The notes below the pieces were generated by a model that ran no database searches, was not told the DNA's origin, and saw only the letters and a list, made by a program, of their open reading frames with translations. The position numbers were made by a program, and so were the translations under genes. DNA of 64,000 nt from Psychrobacillus psychrodurans. GTDB taxonomy: Bacteria > Bacillota > Bacilli > Bacillales_A > Planococcaceae. Below are positions 8,882 through 18,272 of the stretch, piece by piece. The DNA is taken from NCBI GenBank assembly GCA_900114885.1, contig FOUN01000008.1, forward strand, positions 1 to 64,000, read 5' to 3'. How positions within the stretch are numbered: the first letter of the stretch is position 1; every line of letters begins with the position of its first letter.

Positions 8882-8919
8882 AAAAAACACAATGTGTCTT
8901 TGTCGGTTACACATTGTGT
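8882..8919 (-). terminator. terminator of the ndoAI-ndoA unit
   Basis: ACACAATGTGT and ACACATTGTGT form an 11-bp stem followed by TTTTTT on the minus strand, just after the ndoA stop. It would separate toxin-antitoxin transcription from the rsb operon. Confidence 0.85.
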
Positions 8920-8931
8920 TCTTACTATGTA

Positions 8932-9282
8932 TTAAAATTTAACGATACCTAAGCTAATCCCTAAAGCATGATCAACATCTTCCATCACGTCTACGTCTAG
9001 GTGGGTGATTTTATCCGTGAGTCGAGATTTATCAATTGTTCTTAACTGTTCCAATAAAATAACCGAGTCACGTTCAAAATCGTATTCTTTTGCATTTATC
9101 TCTACATGCGTTGGTAACTTAGCTTTTTGAATTTGAGCTGTGATAGCTGCCACAATGACAGTTGGACTAAATCTATTACCGATATCATTTTGTATCACCA
9201 AAACGGGTCTGGTTCCACCTTGCTCAGACCCGATTACTGGTGATAAATCCGCAAAAAAAACGTCTCCACGTTTTACGATCAA
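8932..9282 (-). CDS. ndoA: EndoA/NdoA, MazF-type mRNA interferase toxin
   Basis: A 116-residue MazF/PemK family endoribonuclease, nearly co-linear with B. subtilis NdoA (EndoA), which cuts RNA at UACAU. Key features are [30 protein letters not shown] and VAAITAQI. I start at the TTG 9282: GGAGG ends eight bases before it and the length matches B. subtilis (116). Its partner antitoxin gene ends 4 bp upstream. Location between alr and rsbR is the same as in B. subtilis. Confidence 0.95.
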   Translation of the reverse strand: MIVKRGDVFFADLSPVIGSEQGGTRPVLVIQNDIGNRFSPTVIVAAITAQIQKAKLPTHVEINAKEYDFERDSVILLEQLRTIDKSRLTDKITHLDVDVMEDVDHALGISLGIVKF

Positions 9283-9286
9283 ATTT

Positions 9287-9568
9287 TCATCCTCCACTTA
9301 CGAGTCGCTCTGTCGTATGTTGAGCTTCGTATTCTGCATGTAAACACTCCGTACAAATGGATAGATTTATATGAGACATCTCAACATAGCCTTTCATCAT
9401 CGCTTCTCTTATAAGATTTGCCTGACCATTTTTTACATATTCATTTGCTTGGACACGAACGAAACTTTCTACGCCAGTTAATGATTGTTTTACGGTTTTT
9501 ACTCCTTCATTAACCAATTGATTTGGAAGCTGAATAATAGCTTCCTTTTTCTTTTTATCACTTACCAC
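9287..9568 (-). CDS. ndoAI: EndoAI antitoxin (MazE-like, ribbon-helix-helix)
   Basis: A 93-residue antitoxin by the GTG start at 9568 (CGGAGG eight bases before it), the same length as B. subtilis EndoAI. The N-terminal part ([11 protein letters not shown]) fits a ribbon-helix-helix DNA-binding domain; the C-terminal part ([13 protein letters not shown]...ERLVSGG) is the conserved toxin-binding tail. A TTG at 9586 is a possible but worse start. The N-terminal half is unusually divergent. Confidence 0.92.
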   Translation of the reverse strand: MVSDKKKKEAIIQLPNQLVNEGVKTVKQSLTGVESFVRVQANEYVKNGQANLIREAMMKGYVEMSHINLSICTECLHAEYEAQHTTERLVSGG

Positions 9569-9683
9569 AGCAAACACCTCCGACAAAACATTTCCCTATA
9601 TGACAATATACTTCATCTTACCATTTCTCTAGCTGAAATAAAAGACATTACGAGAAATCGTTAGACAAATTATGCATATATTC

Positions 9684-10808
9684 TTAAATTTTGTCGAAAG
9701 TCAATTTGCTATATATCCTAGGAACTCTGTCAGAAAAAGTACAGCAAACTTCATAAGGGATAGTTTTCAATGCTTCAGCCCATTCTTCTATTAGAATCTC
9801 TTCATTTCCTTGCTTACCTATTAATACTACTTTTTCACCAATCTTTACTTTTTCATCGAGACGAATCATGCATTGATCCATACAAATTTTCCCGACGATT
9901 GGCATTTTCTTTCCTTTTATCAACACTGATTGATTATGTAGTTTTCTTAATAAGCCATCTGCATAACCAATCGGAATTGTTGCAATCCACTCGTCTGATA
10001 AAGCTACATAAGAAGCCCCGTAGCCAATGGTTGAGCCCTTCGGAACCTTTTTTATATGGGTAACCTCTGTGTGTACCGTAAGTGCTTTTTCTAACAAAAA
10101 TGGAAGTTCTCCTTTTACCCAAGGAGACGGTGGTATCCCATACATAGATATACCAAAACGCACAGCATTCCAGTGTTGGTCAGGATATATCAATGCCGCC
10201 GCACTATTAGAGGTGTGCACTAAGGCAGGTATTTGCTCAAATATATTTAATAACTTTTCAAATGTTGAAACTTGTTGTTTGAATAGTGTTTGGTCTTGCT
10301 CATCTGCGGTTGCAAAATGCGTGAAAACTCCTGTAACATGTAACCAATTTCTTTCTTGAATAAAAGTAAGTGCCTGCTTTAACTCTTTTTCTTCCGTAAA
10401 ACCAATTCTACCCATACCGCTATCAATTTTTATATGAAGCTTCAAAGGTCTATGGAGATCTCGAGTAGCATTTAGCCACTCATATGAATATGCTGTAAGT
10501 GTAATGTTATGTTTGGAAGCCTCTTCTAAGAAAGAGAGCGGAGATGTACCTAATAAAAGTATATCCGCTTGAATACCAGCTTCCCTTAAGTGCAATGCCT
10601 CTTCCGGGGTGGCAACAGCCAGAAGATTAGCTCCTGCTTTTAATGCAGCTTGTGCAACAGCAATATCTCCATGGCCGTATCCATTTGCCTTAACAACGGC
10701 TATTACCCCAGTATTTTCCGGAAGTGTTTCCTGGAGTCTTTTTATATTATTTTGTATAGCTTGTAAGTTTACTTTTATGAACGTTGGTCGGTAATGCTGT
10801 AGCGACAT
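9684..10808 (-). CDS. alr: alanine racemase
   Basis: A 374-residue PLP fold type III enzyme that interconverts L- and D-alanine for peptidoglycan. The PLP lysine is Lys40 in VVKANGYGHG, and the second catalytic residue is the tyrosine in IGYGASY near residue 267. GAGGG precedes the ATG. It sits between ydcC and ndoAI as in B. subtilis (alrA/dal). D-alanine made here feeds Ddl and MurF encoded about 8 kb away. Confidence 0.97.
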   Translation of the reverse strand: MSLQHYRPTFIKVNLQAIQNNIKRLQETLPENTGVIAVVKANGYGHGDIAVAQAALKAGANLLAVATPEEALHLREAGIQADILLLGTSPLSFLEEASKHNITLTAYSYEWLNATRDLHRPLKLHIKIDSGMGRIGFTEEKELKQALTFIQERNWLHVTGVFTHFATADEQDQTLFKQQVSTFEKLLNIFEQIPALVHTSNSAAALIYPDQHWNAVRFGISMYGIPPSPWVKGELPFLLEKALTVHTEVTHIKKVPKGSTIGYGASYVALSDEWIATIPIGYADGLLRKLHNQSVLIKGKKMPIVGKICMDQCMIRLDEKVKIGEKVVLIGKQGNEEILIEEWAEALKTIPYEVCCTFSDRVPRIYSKLTFDKI

Positions 10809-10874
10809 ATAGTTCCCTCTTTTAATCAGTTTACACCGATTATCCTACTAGTGTAATGAAGTAGTCAACCCTAA

Positions 10875-11903
10875 TCACTTTAAACCACCAGTAGTCATTG
10901 ATGCTGCAACTTCAATCATCTCTTCTTTTGTTAAAGTTGATGAAGCAATAAAGAATGACATTCCATCCTGTTCCCAAGAAAGAGATTGGTCTGTTATGGC
11001 ACCAATTGCAACCCCTAGGTCAACTGGGTCACCAGGTGAAAATACAGGAATGATAGAAGAATCGCCTTGTACACTTCTATGTTGAATAATTGTAAATTCT
11101 TTGTCTCCACTATATGTTAAAATAACTCTCTTTTCTCCGTCCACTTCCATTAATTTTTCATCAATGTTATGAACTTGTTCCCACCCTTTTAACATTGGAT
11201 AATACGTTTCAAATTCAGTATCATCAATCTCTGCTGATGCCTCTACTGTTTCTTCTGTGTCCTCTGCTTTACCAGTAGGGCTTTGTTCAACCTTATACTC
11301 AGCTGCTGCATGTGATTTTCCTAGTGATACTTTATCGAATGTAATATGAATTTGTTCTTCTTTGTTTTCATTTAAGATAGAAACATCCGTTGGTAGTAAT
11401 GTCTTTTTGTTGATATAAATTTTTTGATAAGGCAGCATGTTTTTGTGGTTATTACTAGTTTTTGTTTCAAAGACATAATTGTCTCCTTCTTCTTTGAAGG
11501 TTGCTGTTTTATCATTTTTTATGTCGTTTGCTAGCGATCCGATTAGATACGCTTGGCTATTTTCAGTTGGCCATTTACTTTGGAATTTATACGTTTTGTT
11601 CAGTGCTGGTGTTACGACAAATACACCTTCTGTGTTACGAATTATCATTTGTGTATTTTCAGCATTTGTATCCGACACTTCTACTCGGTAAAAATCTGGC
11701 TTTGTATGCCAAACTTCCACACCGTACACTCTTGGTTCATCACCAGTTAAAATGCTCATCTCCGCTGTGAGCTCATACCCCTTTGAATCCACCCACTTGT
11801 TACTCAGTTTTTTTACAACGTCTTCTTTCGAATCGGCCCCACATGCAGATAGTACTAAGATTGTTAAAAATAAAAATAATAGTTTAGCCACTCGGCTCTT
11901 CAA
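10875..11903 (-). CDS. YdcC-like lipoprotein, LolA/outer-membrane-carrier fold
   Basis: A 342-residue predicted lipoprotein. It has a short signal peptide ending in the lipobox LSAC (Cys21), then a LolA/LolB-type beta fold (about 30-210) including KPDFYRVEV and KKTLLPTDVSI, and an acidic linker (EDTEETVEASAEIDDTEFE) before a second domain of about 120 residues. B. subtilis YdcC, in the same position, is sporulation-associated. A Gram-positive has no outer membrane, so its ligand is unknown. Confidence 0.85.
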   Translation of the reverse strand: MKSRVAKLLFLFLTILVLSACGADSKEDVVKKLSNKWVDSKGYELTAEMSILTGDEPRVYGVEVWHTKPDFYRVEVSDTNAENTQMIIRNTEGVFVVTPALNKTYKFQSKWPTENSQAYLIGSLANDIKNDKTATFKEEGDNYVFETKTSNNHKNMLPYQKIYINKKTLLPTDVSILNENKEEQIHITFDKVSLGKSHAAAEYKVEQSPTGKAEDTEETVEASAEIDDTEFETYYPMLKGWEQVHNIDEKLMEVDGEKRVILTYSGDKEFTIIQHRSVQGDSSIIPVFSPGDPVDLGVAIGAITDQSLSWEQDGMSFFIASSTLTKEEMIEVAASMTTGGLK

Positions 11904-11961
11904 TCAGTCCATCCTTTCTATTATCACTGCGTTCATTCATTGTATGTAGATGGACGACCGG

Positions 11962-12315
11962 TTATGATTGTAGAATTACTTGAGCAGCCGCATAAACTTT
12001 TGTATGAGTTATAGAAACAAATCCGTTAACTTCTATTCCCTTAAAGTACAGGATTGGCTTACCGGAAGGTTCTTTAAGAATTTCAATATCTTGAAAACTG
12101 CATTCTTTTCCTATTCCAGTTCCTCGAGCTTTAGAAAATGCTTCTTTTGCTGCAAATCTTCCTGCTAAATATTCTGTTTGTCTCTCCTCTGACAATTCGT
12201 GTAATTGAATTCTCTCTTTGTTGGTAAGTACACGCTCTTCAAATTTACGAGTTTTAGCTTGAATTGATTTAATTCTTTCAATTTCAGTTATATCTAATCC
12301 AATTCCAATTATCAT
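11962..12315 (-). CDS. acpS: holo-[acyl-carrier-protein] synthase
   Basis: A 117-residue AcpS-type phosphopantetheinyl transferase, which moves 4'-phosphopantetheine from CoA to acyl carrier protein. Motifs are IGLDITEIERI (Asp8 for magnesium) and FAAKEAFSKARGTG (Glu/Lys of the active site). Normal length. It is divergent from the rhomboid gene. Confidence 0.96.
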   Translation of the reverse strand: MIIGIGLDITEIERIKSIQAKTRKFEERVLTNKERIQLHELSEERQTEYLAGRFAAKEAFSKARGTGIGKECSFQDIEILKEPSGKPILYFKGIEVNGFVSITHTKVYAAAQVILQS

Positions 12316-12383
12316 GAATGTTTCTCCTTTCCAAATATCCTCCTTACAGGATATACTAATAGTAGAAAACTTGAGGTGAAATA

Positions 12384-13010
12384 ATGTTTAGTAGAACAGA
12401 AAATTTTAAACAATACATAAAACTATATCCAGTTGTCTCTTCTTTACTTGCATTAAATATAGTTATTCATTTGTTAACGCTAATTCCTATACTTGGATCA
12501 CAACTTTTTAGTTTCGGCGTTCATTTTAACTTATTAATCAGTGAAGGCGAATATTGGCGTTTACTTACTCCCATATTTTTGCACGCTTCTTTTTCTCATT
12601 TATTATTTAATATGTTCTCCTTATACATATTTGGACCAGAATTGGAACAATTAGCTGGGAAAGCTCGTTTCCTAACTATTTATATGTTAGCGGGATTAGT
12701 CGGTAATGTTGCCACCTACCTGATACATGACTGGAATTACACTAGTGTTGGTGCAAGTGGAGCCATTTACGGTATTTTCGGTGCTTTTGGAGCTTTAGTT
12801 TATTATACGAGAAATTTTATGCCACAGCTAAAACAAATCATTATTCCTATTATTGTAATCGGGGTCATTATGACATTCTTACAACCACAGATTAATGTCA
12901 CTGCCCATATAGCAGGGTTGATAACCGGTTTTATACTAGGAATGGTATACTTCCATCCTAAGCGTATAGCTACTTGGAAGAAACGACAACGTAAGCTTAA
13001 ATCTGTATAA
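12384..13010 (+). CDS. rhomboid family intramembrane serine protease (YdcA-like)
   Basis: A 208-residue membrane protein with about six hydrophobic segments. The catalytic serine lies in GASGAIYGIFGAFG (about residue 132) and the histidine in TAHIAGLITGF. HASFSHLLFNMFSLYIFG is the typical HxxxN region. AGGTGA precedes the ATG. B. subtilis YdcA lies at the same locus; its substrates are unknown. Confidence 0.92.
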   Translation: MFSRTENFKQYIKLYPVVSSLLALNIVIHLLTLIPILGSQLFSFGVHFNLLISEGEYWRLLTPIFLHASFSHLLFNMFSLYIFGPELEQLAGKARFLTIYMLAGLVGNVATYLIHDWNYTSVGASGAIYGIFGAFGALVYYTRNFMPQLKQIIIPIIVIGVIMTFLQPQINVTAHIAGLITGFILGMVYFHPKRIATWKKRQRKLKSV

Positions 13011-13350
13011 GTGAAGAAAAGCTTTCAGTAAATGTCAATTAAATGACATTAAAATCACATGATCACTAGCTTCCCTAATTTTATAGCGATTATAAGGATA
13101 CTTCTATCGGTTCATTAACTTGAACTAATTCTATCATCTGACAATGGGCTGGTTAATTCTTAAAGTTGGGCACTGCTTAATTGATAGAAGTGAAAGGAGG
13201 CGACTCCAGCGGGAGAAGCGTTAGGTGAAGACCCCGTAGCGAAGCGAGAAGACTGAAGCTACACCCGCCCGCGGAAAGCGTCCACCCTTGACCCGAAATC
13301 AGTAGTATATTCTTCAAAGTACATGGAATATCTGAACTTAATACTTTCTA
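13011..13350. other. intergenic region with a dispersed repeat copy
   Basis: No gene is seen in this stretch. The left part is AT-rich and featureless; the GC-rich segment at 13190-13300 is a copy of a dispersed repeat described separately. Confidence 0.6.
13190..13300 (+). repeat. dispersed GC-rich repeat, family 2, copy 1
   Basis: GGAGGCGACTCCAGCGGGA near 13197, followed by GACCCCGTAGCG, CCCGCCCGCGGAAAGCGTCC. The same words recur at 29795-29870, 29990-30075 (reverse) and 35555-35625. Similar elements are common between genes in Bacillaceae. Its base composition is far from the neighbouring AT-rich DNA. Confidence 0.75.
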
Positions 13351-13384
13351 AAAAAAAGAACAGCCCCTATAAAGGCTGTTCTTT
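13351..13384 (-). terminator. terminator of the ydbS-ydbT unit
   Basis: GAACAGCC pairs with GGCTGTTC; on the minus strand TTTTTTT follows. The stem covers the last codons and stop of the ydbT-like gene. An A/T-symmetric flank could also serve the rhomboid gene. Confidence 0.8.
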
Positions 13385-14875
13385 TTCTCTATCTATAGGT
13401 TCTTTTCTAGTTGGTTCATACCATTCCATAAGGTTTTCTGCATCAGCTTTTTCTATTGATGGGATAGTAGTAGCAGATCCAGTAACACCCGACTTAATAG
13501 TAGTTACAATAGAAGAAACATCAGCTTTTTTTTGAAAATACGTAGTACGTTCTGTCATAGCCTGAATACGTTTCTTTTCCATCCATAGAGATACTCTACT
13601 AAATAGACGGTACTGTACAACAAGTTGTTTTTCGTCCTTCCAATATCCAGCCGTTTTATGCTGCCATGCCCCCAAAAGAAAACTTAGTGGCAATAGTAAT
13701 AGAGACATCAATCCAAATGGATAAAAGAAATAACTAACACTTGCCGCTACCGGGATCATCCATAGAAAGTCTAAGCGATAAAAGAACTTTCTGGAGCGCC
13801 TAGGAACTCGCGTAAAGTTAGGTTCAAAATGATAATCCGGGAAAATTTGGACAAGAATAGGATTGATTCGGTTCTTTTTAATAAGTGGAATTAATCTGAT
13901 TTTCTCGTCCTTCTCTGCCAATGAGCCCCCTGCACTGTCTACGATGACAGCTGCATGCCCTGTAAGCTGGCGGAGAGGGTTTTCCACAATACGCACTCCT
14001 TGAATGCGCGATAAAGGAATCGTTACCTTTTTCTTTTCTAGTAATCCTCTAGTAATTATAATTTCCTCATCTTCTACCCGAATAGTAAACTCATAGTAAT
14101 TTATAAACGTTATTGCAACTGATACCATCCAGGCTACAAGTAGTACAAAAAATACAGCTAAAGCTATTAGTAGAGCTCCAAACCTAATAAACATAATAAT
14201 TTCATTATAAATAGTTTCATATGGGATTAATTCTGAGATCTGCGAGACAAACACAGCTAAACCAGAGAAAAAGACTCCAACTCCACCAGATGTACTAGCT
14301 AAAATTAGTAAATCCTTTTGAGACATCCGGAATAAAGGCTTCCGCTGCTCTACTACCTGATTTTCTGATTGTAACGCTTCATTAAGTATATTTAACTCCT
14401 TATTCTTGGCGAGACTCATTTCTTTTTTTATTTGTTCGGCTGCTTCTTTAGAAATTGCAGTCAACTCTGCATCCGCTTCTTTCGTTGCTCCCCCACCAGC
14501 CGTTTCTACTTTCACCTTTACCAATCCGAAAGGTCTATGAAAGATTCCTTCAGTGTAATTTAAGCTTTGAATACGCTCAAATGGAATATACCTTTTTTTC
14601 TTTACGAAAAGACCATATTCAATGCGAAGCTCTTCCTCTTCGAACCAGTAACGAAACCTCTTCCATTTTATGATTCCGCTAACCAACATAGCGATTAATA
14701 ACACTGCATAAATAATATAGACTATATAGGAGCTCCAACCTTCAGATTCTCCTCTTCCTCCAAATCCATTTACTGCAATAACTACTATTAGAGGTAATAT
14801 CATTTCCTTTAAAACTTTTACGAAATTAATAACTGCAGATATAGGATGTAATGTAAATTTTTCCTTAGACATCAT
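13367..14875 (-). CDS. YdbT-like membrane protein with PH-like (bPH2) domains
   Basis: A protein of about 502 residues with several transmembrane segments and repeated bacterial PH-like (YdbS/YdbT, DUF304-type) domains, for example YGLFVKKKRYIPFERIQSLNYTEG, RGLLEKKKVTIPLSRIQGVRIVENPLRQL and a third near the C terminus. B. subtilis YdbS and YdbT lie in the same place and have been linked to resistance against bacteriocins; that is family knowledge. ATGATG at 14875 overlaps the end of ydbS, preceded by AAGGGTGG. Confidence 0.85.
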   Translation of the reverse strand: MMSKEKFTLHPISAVINFVKVLKEMILPLIVVIAVNGFGGRGESEGWSSYIVYIIYAVLLIAMLVSGIIKWKRFRYWFEEEELRIEYGLFVKKKRYIPFERIQSLNYTEGIFHRPFGLVKVKVETAGGGATKEADAELTAISKEAAEQIKKEMSLAKNKELNILNEALQSENQVVEQRKPLFRMSQKDLLILASTSGGVGVFFSGLAVFVSQISELIPYETIYNEIIMFIRFGALLIALAVFFVLLVAWMVSVAITFINYYEFTIRVEDEEIIITRGLLEKKKVTIPLSRIQGVRIVENPLRQLTGHAAVIVDSAGGSLAEKDEKIRLIPLIKKNRINPILVQIFPDYHFEPNFTRVPRRSRKFFYRLDFLWMIPVAASVSYFFYPFGLMSLLLLPLSFLLGAWQHKTAGYWKDEKQLVVQYRLFSRVSLWMEKKRIQAMTERTTYFQKKADVSSIVTTIKSGVTGSATTIPSIEKADAENLMEWYEPTRKEPIDREKEQPL

Positions 14876-15344
14876 CTTCCGCCACCCTTGCAAGTACAGA
14901 AATTCTACCACGAAGTTCATCTGCTTCCGCAGTTATGAGGGCAGGAATTGTGTGACTAGTTGCAGCAGTTGAAATAGTAATTGATGACAAATCATGTTTC
15001 CTCAATATCGGGCCTTGTTCAGTATCTACATGCTGTACACGAACCATTGGCACAAGCGTTCTTTTGACGATAAACAAACCATGCTGCAACTCGATTTCTT
15101 GCTCACGCACTTCGTATCGCCAACGAGTCCACCTAATTTTCGGGAATAAATAAATTAATAAATATCCAATGAGTAATATCACTACTCCATCTACTATGTA
15201 TAGCCATATATATTGTCCCGTGAAATAATTGATAACTCCAGCCCCTATACCTACTAATAAGGCAACCAAGGTTTGAAATATTCCATAAATCCTCCATACA
15301 CGTAATCCTTTTTCAGATAATCGATTAATTGGTTCTTGTCTCAT
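14865..15344 (-). CDS. YdbS-like membrane protein with one bPH2 domain
   Basis: A 159-residue protein with two transmembrane helices (about 25-70) and one PH-like domain (QEIELQHGLFIVKRTLVPMVRVQHVDTEQGPILRKHDLSSI). It is the short partner of the YdbT-like protein; the genes overlap by about 11 bases, so a complex is likely. The conserved phrase about HVDTEQGPILR is the hallmark of the family. Confidence 0.87.
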   Translation of the reverse strand: MRQEPINRLSEKGLRVWRIYGIFQTLVALLVGIGAGVINYFTGQYIWLYIVDGVVILLIGYLLIYLFPKIRWTRWRYEVREQEIELQHGLFIVKRTLVPMVRVQHVDTEQGPILRKHDLSSITISTAATSHTIPALITAEADELRGRISVLARVAEDDV

Positions 15345-15477
15345 ATTAAACCCCCTCTTTTATCATTGTATACGAAACAGACCCTAAAATGTTTCAGTAT
15401 CTTACAATTTTCTACACATCCATTTAGATGAAGTCTAATGGTTACTAGTGCGAGACCAGACCATATATCTTAAAAAG

Positions 15478-15517
15478 AAAAAGGATGAGCTTACATCGAA
15501 ATGTAAGTTCATCCTTT
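15478..15517 (-). terminator. terminator downstream of cshA
   Basis: AAAGGATGAACTTACAT pairs with ATGTAAGCTCATCCTTT over a TTCG tetraloop, followed by TTTC on the minus strand. A repeat element (15526-15642) lies between it and the cshA stop. Confidence 0.85.
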
Positions 15518-15525
15518 GAAATTTT

Positions 15526-15642
15526 GTCTAGCTTCAACACCTAACTCCCCGAGTCGCTTCAGAATTTCGATAAAGGCAAAGGACGCCTTTATGCGAAATC
15601 CTTACAGCGCTTATCTGAGCTGCATAGGTGCTTATGCTTTTC
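15526..15642 (+). repeat. dispersed repeat, family 1, copy 1
   Basis: Begins GTCTAGCTTCAACACCTAA, continues with CCGAGTCGCTTCAG, an internal imperfect inverted repeat around AAAGGCAAAGGACGCCTTTA, and ends GGTGCTTATGCTTTTC. The element starts 3 bp beyond the cshA stop. A decayed reverse copy is at 50432-50577. Elements of this type are common between genes in Bacillaceae (from memory). Confidence 0.75.
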
Positions 15643-15645
15643 AAT

Positions 15646-17199
15646 TTAGTTTTCGCTACGTGATGAGCGAGTTCTTGTGCTGCGTTGAGTCGAGCCGTCA
15701 CGTGGACCACTGCTACGACGTCCACTAGAGCTTGGACGTGAACCGCCACCTGAACGTGGTCCGCGATCGCCGCTTCCGCCACGACCACCTGATGAACTAC
15801 GTCCTCCACCACTACTACGGTTACCTTTGTAACCACCGCCAGAACGAGAACCGCCTCCACCGCTACGTTCTCTACGAGCAGGTAGTGGGCGTTCTTCAGA
15901 AAGAGAAATCGGAGTATCATCCGGTTCTTTCGTCATTGATTTTAAAGCTGCAGCAATTACATCTACTGCTTCAAATTTTTCAAGCATTTCTTGTGCTAAT
16001 GGACGATAATCGCCTAAATCATTTTTGTTTACAATTTCAGATAAAGATTCTACTGCTACACGTTTAAGTCCAACTAGTGCTTCATCTGAGCTTGGAGGGA
16101 TTAAAGCTTCCATACGTTTTTTCGTTGTATTCTCAACGATACGTAAGTATCCCATTTCTCTTGGTGTTACGAATGTTGTAGCGATACCACTTTTACCTGC
16201 GCGTCCTGTACGACCTATACGGTGAACATAGCTTTCAGGATCTTGTGGGATATCAAAGTTATACACATGTGTTACGCCAGAGATATCTAATCCACGTGCT
16301 GCTACATCCGTTGCAACAAGAATATCAATTTTATTTGATTTGAATTGTTTTAATACAGACATACGTTTCGCTTGGCTTAAATCACCATGAATTCCTTCTG
16401 CAAGGTAACCACGAATGCTTAGTGCATGTGCTAATTCATCTACTCTACGTTTTGTGCGACCAAAGATAATCGCAAGCTCTGGTTGATGTACATTTAAAAT
16501 TCTTGAAAGAACATCAAATTTTTCACGCTCAGTAGCTTTTACGTAGTACTGTTCAATATTTTCAACAGTCATTTCTTTCGACTTAATCTTTACTTCAACT
16601 GGATCTTTCATGAAGCGATCAGCAATTTTACGAATTGGTCCTGGCATTGTAGCAGAGAACAATAATGTTTGACGCTCAGGAGGTACGCTTTCTAAAATTG
16701 TGTTGATGTCTTCGATGAATCCCATGTTAAGCATTTCATCTGCTTCGTCTAAGATAAGTGTTTGAACTTGATCAAGCTTCAAAGTACGACGGTTGATATG
16801 ATCAAGAATACGACCAGGTGTCCCAACAATAACTTGAGGTTTGTTTTTTAGTGCACGGATTTGACGACCAATTTCTTGTCCACCGTATACAGATAATAGA
16901 CGAACCTTTTTGTCATATCCTAATTTATAAAGCTCTTCCGAAACTTGGATTGCAAGTTCACGTGTTGGAGCGATGATTAACGCTTGGATATTCGGGTTTT
17001 TAGTATCAATTTTTTCAATCATAGGGATACCAAATGCAGCAGTTTTACCTGTACCTGTCTGTGCTTGACCGATAACATCGCGTCCACCCATAGCATGTGT
17101 AATAGTACCTTCTTGGATTGGTGTAGCTTCTTCAAACCCCATACGTTGTACGGACTTTAATGTAGAAGCGCTAATATTTAATTCTGAAAAATTTGTCAA
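15646..17199 (-). CDS. cshA: DEAD-box RNA helicase CshA
   Basis: A 517-residue DEAD-box helicase with all motifs: Q motif (FEEATPIQ), [46 protein letters not shown] and [10 protein letters not shown]. The C-terminal tail (about 430-517) is rich in RSGGG/GGR repeats, an RNA-binding tail. CshA acts in RNA turnover with the degradosome and in cold growth. Start is TTG at 17199, with AAAAGGAG ahead of it. The G-rich tail gives a long mirrored frame on the other strand that is not a gene. Confidence 0.96.
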   Translation of the reverse strand: MTNFSELNISASTLKSVQRMGFEEATPIQEGTITHAMGGRDVIGQAQTGTGKTAAFGIPMIEKIDTKNPNIQALIIAPTRELAIQVSEELYKLGYDKKVRLLSVYGGQEIGRQIRALKNKPQVIVGTPGRILDHINRRTLKLDQVQTLILDEADEMLNMGFIEDINTILESVPPERQTLLFSATMPGPIRKIADRFMKDPVEVKIKSKEMTVENIEQYYVKATEREKFDVLSRILNVHQPELAIIFGRTKRRVDELAHALSIRGYLAEGIHGDLSQAKRMSVLKQFKSNKIDILVATDVAARGLDISGVTHVYNFDIPQDPESYVHRIGRTGRAGKSGIATTFVTPREMGYLRIVENTTKKRMEALIPPSSDEALVGLKRVAVESLSEIVNKNDLGDYRPLAQEMLEKFEAVDVIAAALKSMTKEPDDTPISLSEERPLPARRERSGGGGSRSGGGYKGNRSSGGGRSSSGGRGGSGDRGPRSGGGSRPSSSGRRSSGPRDGSTQRSTRTRSSRSEN

Positions 17200-17536
17200 A
17201 ATTTTAATCTCCTTTTTGTTTGTTTTGACAAATGGTTACATTTTCAGATGAAATTGCGGCAAATTCGAGCCTATACGAGGAACGTTTCCGTTACTTAAAA
17301 TTCTCTGTGGTTTTAGATCAGAGGGGTCTTATATAAAGGGAAAGCCCGGTCTTTTGCCGAGCGGTCTGTTAATGAGTGATCGTGCAATACTACTTCAACA
17401 AACCGTTATGTTCAAAAAAAAGTACTCTTCAATAAACGCTGAAGAGTCTTCACACAAAATGTATCCATTGCTCTAAACGTAGTATATCATGCAACAAACT
17501 CAGTTGCAATGAATAAGCAACTGTTATAATTATTAG
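17200..17536. other. cshA leader and est terminator region
   Basis: A 337-bp stretch without a gene. It holds the terminator of the ddl-murF-est unit (17412-17447) and a long leader for cshA with a GC-rich imperfect hairpin near 17342-17366 (CTCGG/CCGGG). Long leaders are typical of cold-regulated helicase genes, but I cannot show regulation from sequence. Confidence 0.45.
17412..17447 (-). terminator. terminator of the ddl-murF-est unit
   Basis: ACTCTTCA pairs with TGAAGAGT over an eight-base loop, followed by ACTTTTTTTTG on the minus strand. Confidence 0.8.
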
Positions 17537-18253
17537 TTAATTACTTGTAGTCTCTTCCTCCTCTTCTTCCTTTAAAAATTTTAAAGCAGTGTTATACCAA
17601 TCTTCGCAGTCCTCGCTATAACAAATATGGTGTTTCCCTGATTCCGAATAGACTATTTCCTTTTTCAAAGATCCAATTTCATCGTAGATAAACTGGGCAG
17701 TCGCGTAAGGTACAATACCATCTTTTTTGCCTTGAACTATATAGACTGGTACTGTAATTTGACCATAATAGGGCTGAACTATACGTACTAATCGCATAAA
17801 TTCTAACGTCGCAGGAATTGGAGTTCCTTTCACTTTGTAACTGTATTGTTTATATAAAGAGTTTTCTTCGAGCCTACCTACCACTGCTTCTTTGGCTATA
17901 TCCTTTATATCTTGTAAAAGCTGTGCCGGATATATGTACTTCGCTGCAGCACTTAATAAAACAAGCTTATATACTGGATAACGATTCGCCAAGTACATCG
18001 CAATAATTCCACCCATCGAAAAACCTACAATAATTACACGGTCTACTTCCTTTTGCATTTGCCTAAGAGACTGTTCCGCTGTCATCATCCACGATTCTGC
18101 GGTTAAATTCTTTAGTTCCAGCGTTTCTCCATGACCAGGTAATGTGGGGACAACAATTTCCCAGTTTGTATGAACTTTCAAATAGTCAACAAATGGTTGA
18201 ATCTCATATGGTCCACCTGTAAAACCGTGAATACCTAATACGCCTGTTTTCAT
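17537..18253 (-). CDS. carboxylesterase / alpha-beta hydrolase (Est30-like)
   Basis: A 238-residue alpha/beta hydrolase. The oxyanion loop is HGFTGG (residues 9-14), the nucleophile serine is in GFSMGG (near 82), an aspartate is in GKKDGIVP and the histidine in SGKHHI. This resembles thermophilic-Bacillus carboxylesterase Est30. I start at 18253, where GTGGGGACA precedes ATG, giving a protein that begins MKTGVLGIHGFTGG; a frame to 18292 would overlap murF. The C terminus is acidic (KEEEEEETTSN). It is the last gene after murF. The substrate is unknown. Confidence 0.85.
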   Translation of the reverse strand: MKTGVLGIHGFTGGPYEIQPFVDYLKVHTNWEIVVPTLPGHGETLELKNLTAESWMMTAEQSLRQMQKEVDRVIIVGFSMGGIIAMYLANRYPVYKLVLLSAAAKYIYPAQLLQDIKDIAKEAVVGRLEENSLYKQYSYKVKGTPIPATLEFMRLVRIVQPYYGQITVPVYIVQGKKDGIVPYATAQFIYDEIGSLKKEIVYSESGKHHICYSEDCEDWYNTALKFLKEEEEEETTSN

Positions 18254-18272
18254 TGTCCCCACACCCGTCTTA

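Larger units (their letters stand above)
8619..8931. other. rsbR-ndoA intergenic region
   Basis: This 313-bp stretch has no gene. It contains the ndoA terminator (8882-8919), a second hairpin with a T tract (8728-8754) and the presumed rsbR promoter region. On the minus strand a TACAAT/TATAAT-like -10 lies near 8657-8664, but the -35 is poor, so I do not call the promoter. Confidence 0.5.

Noticed and set aside
15534-15920. Long frame on the minus strand in the cshA tail region, and plus-strand frames 15732-16067
   Set aside because: They are other-frame readings of the repetitive Gly/Arg/Ser codons of CshA.
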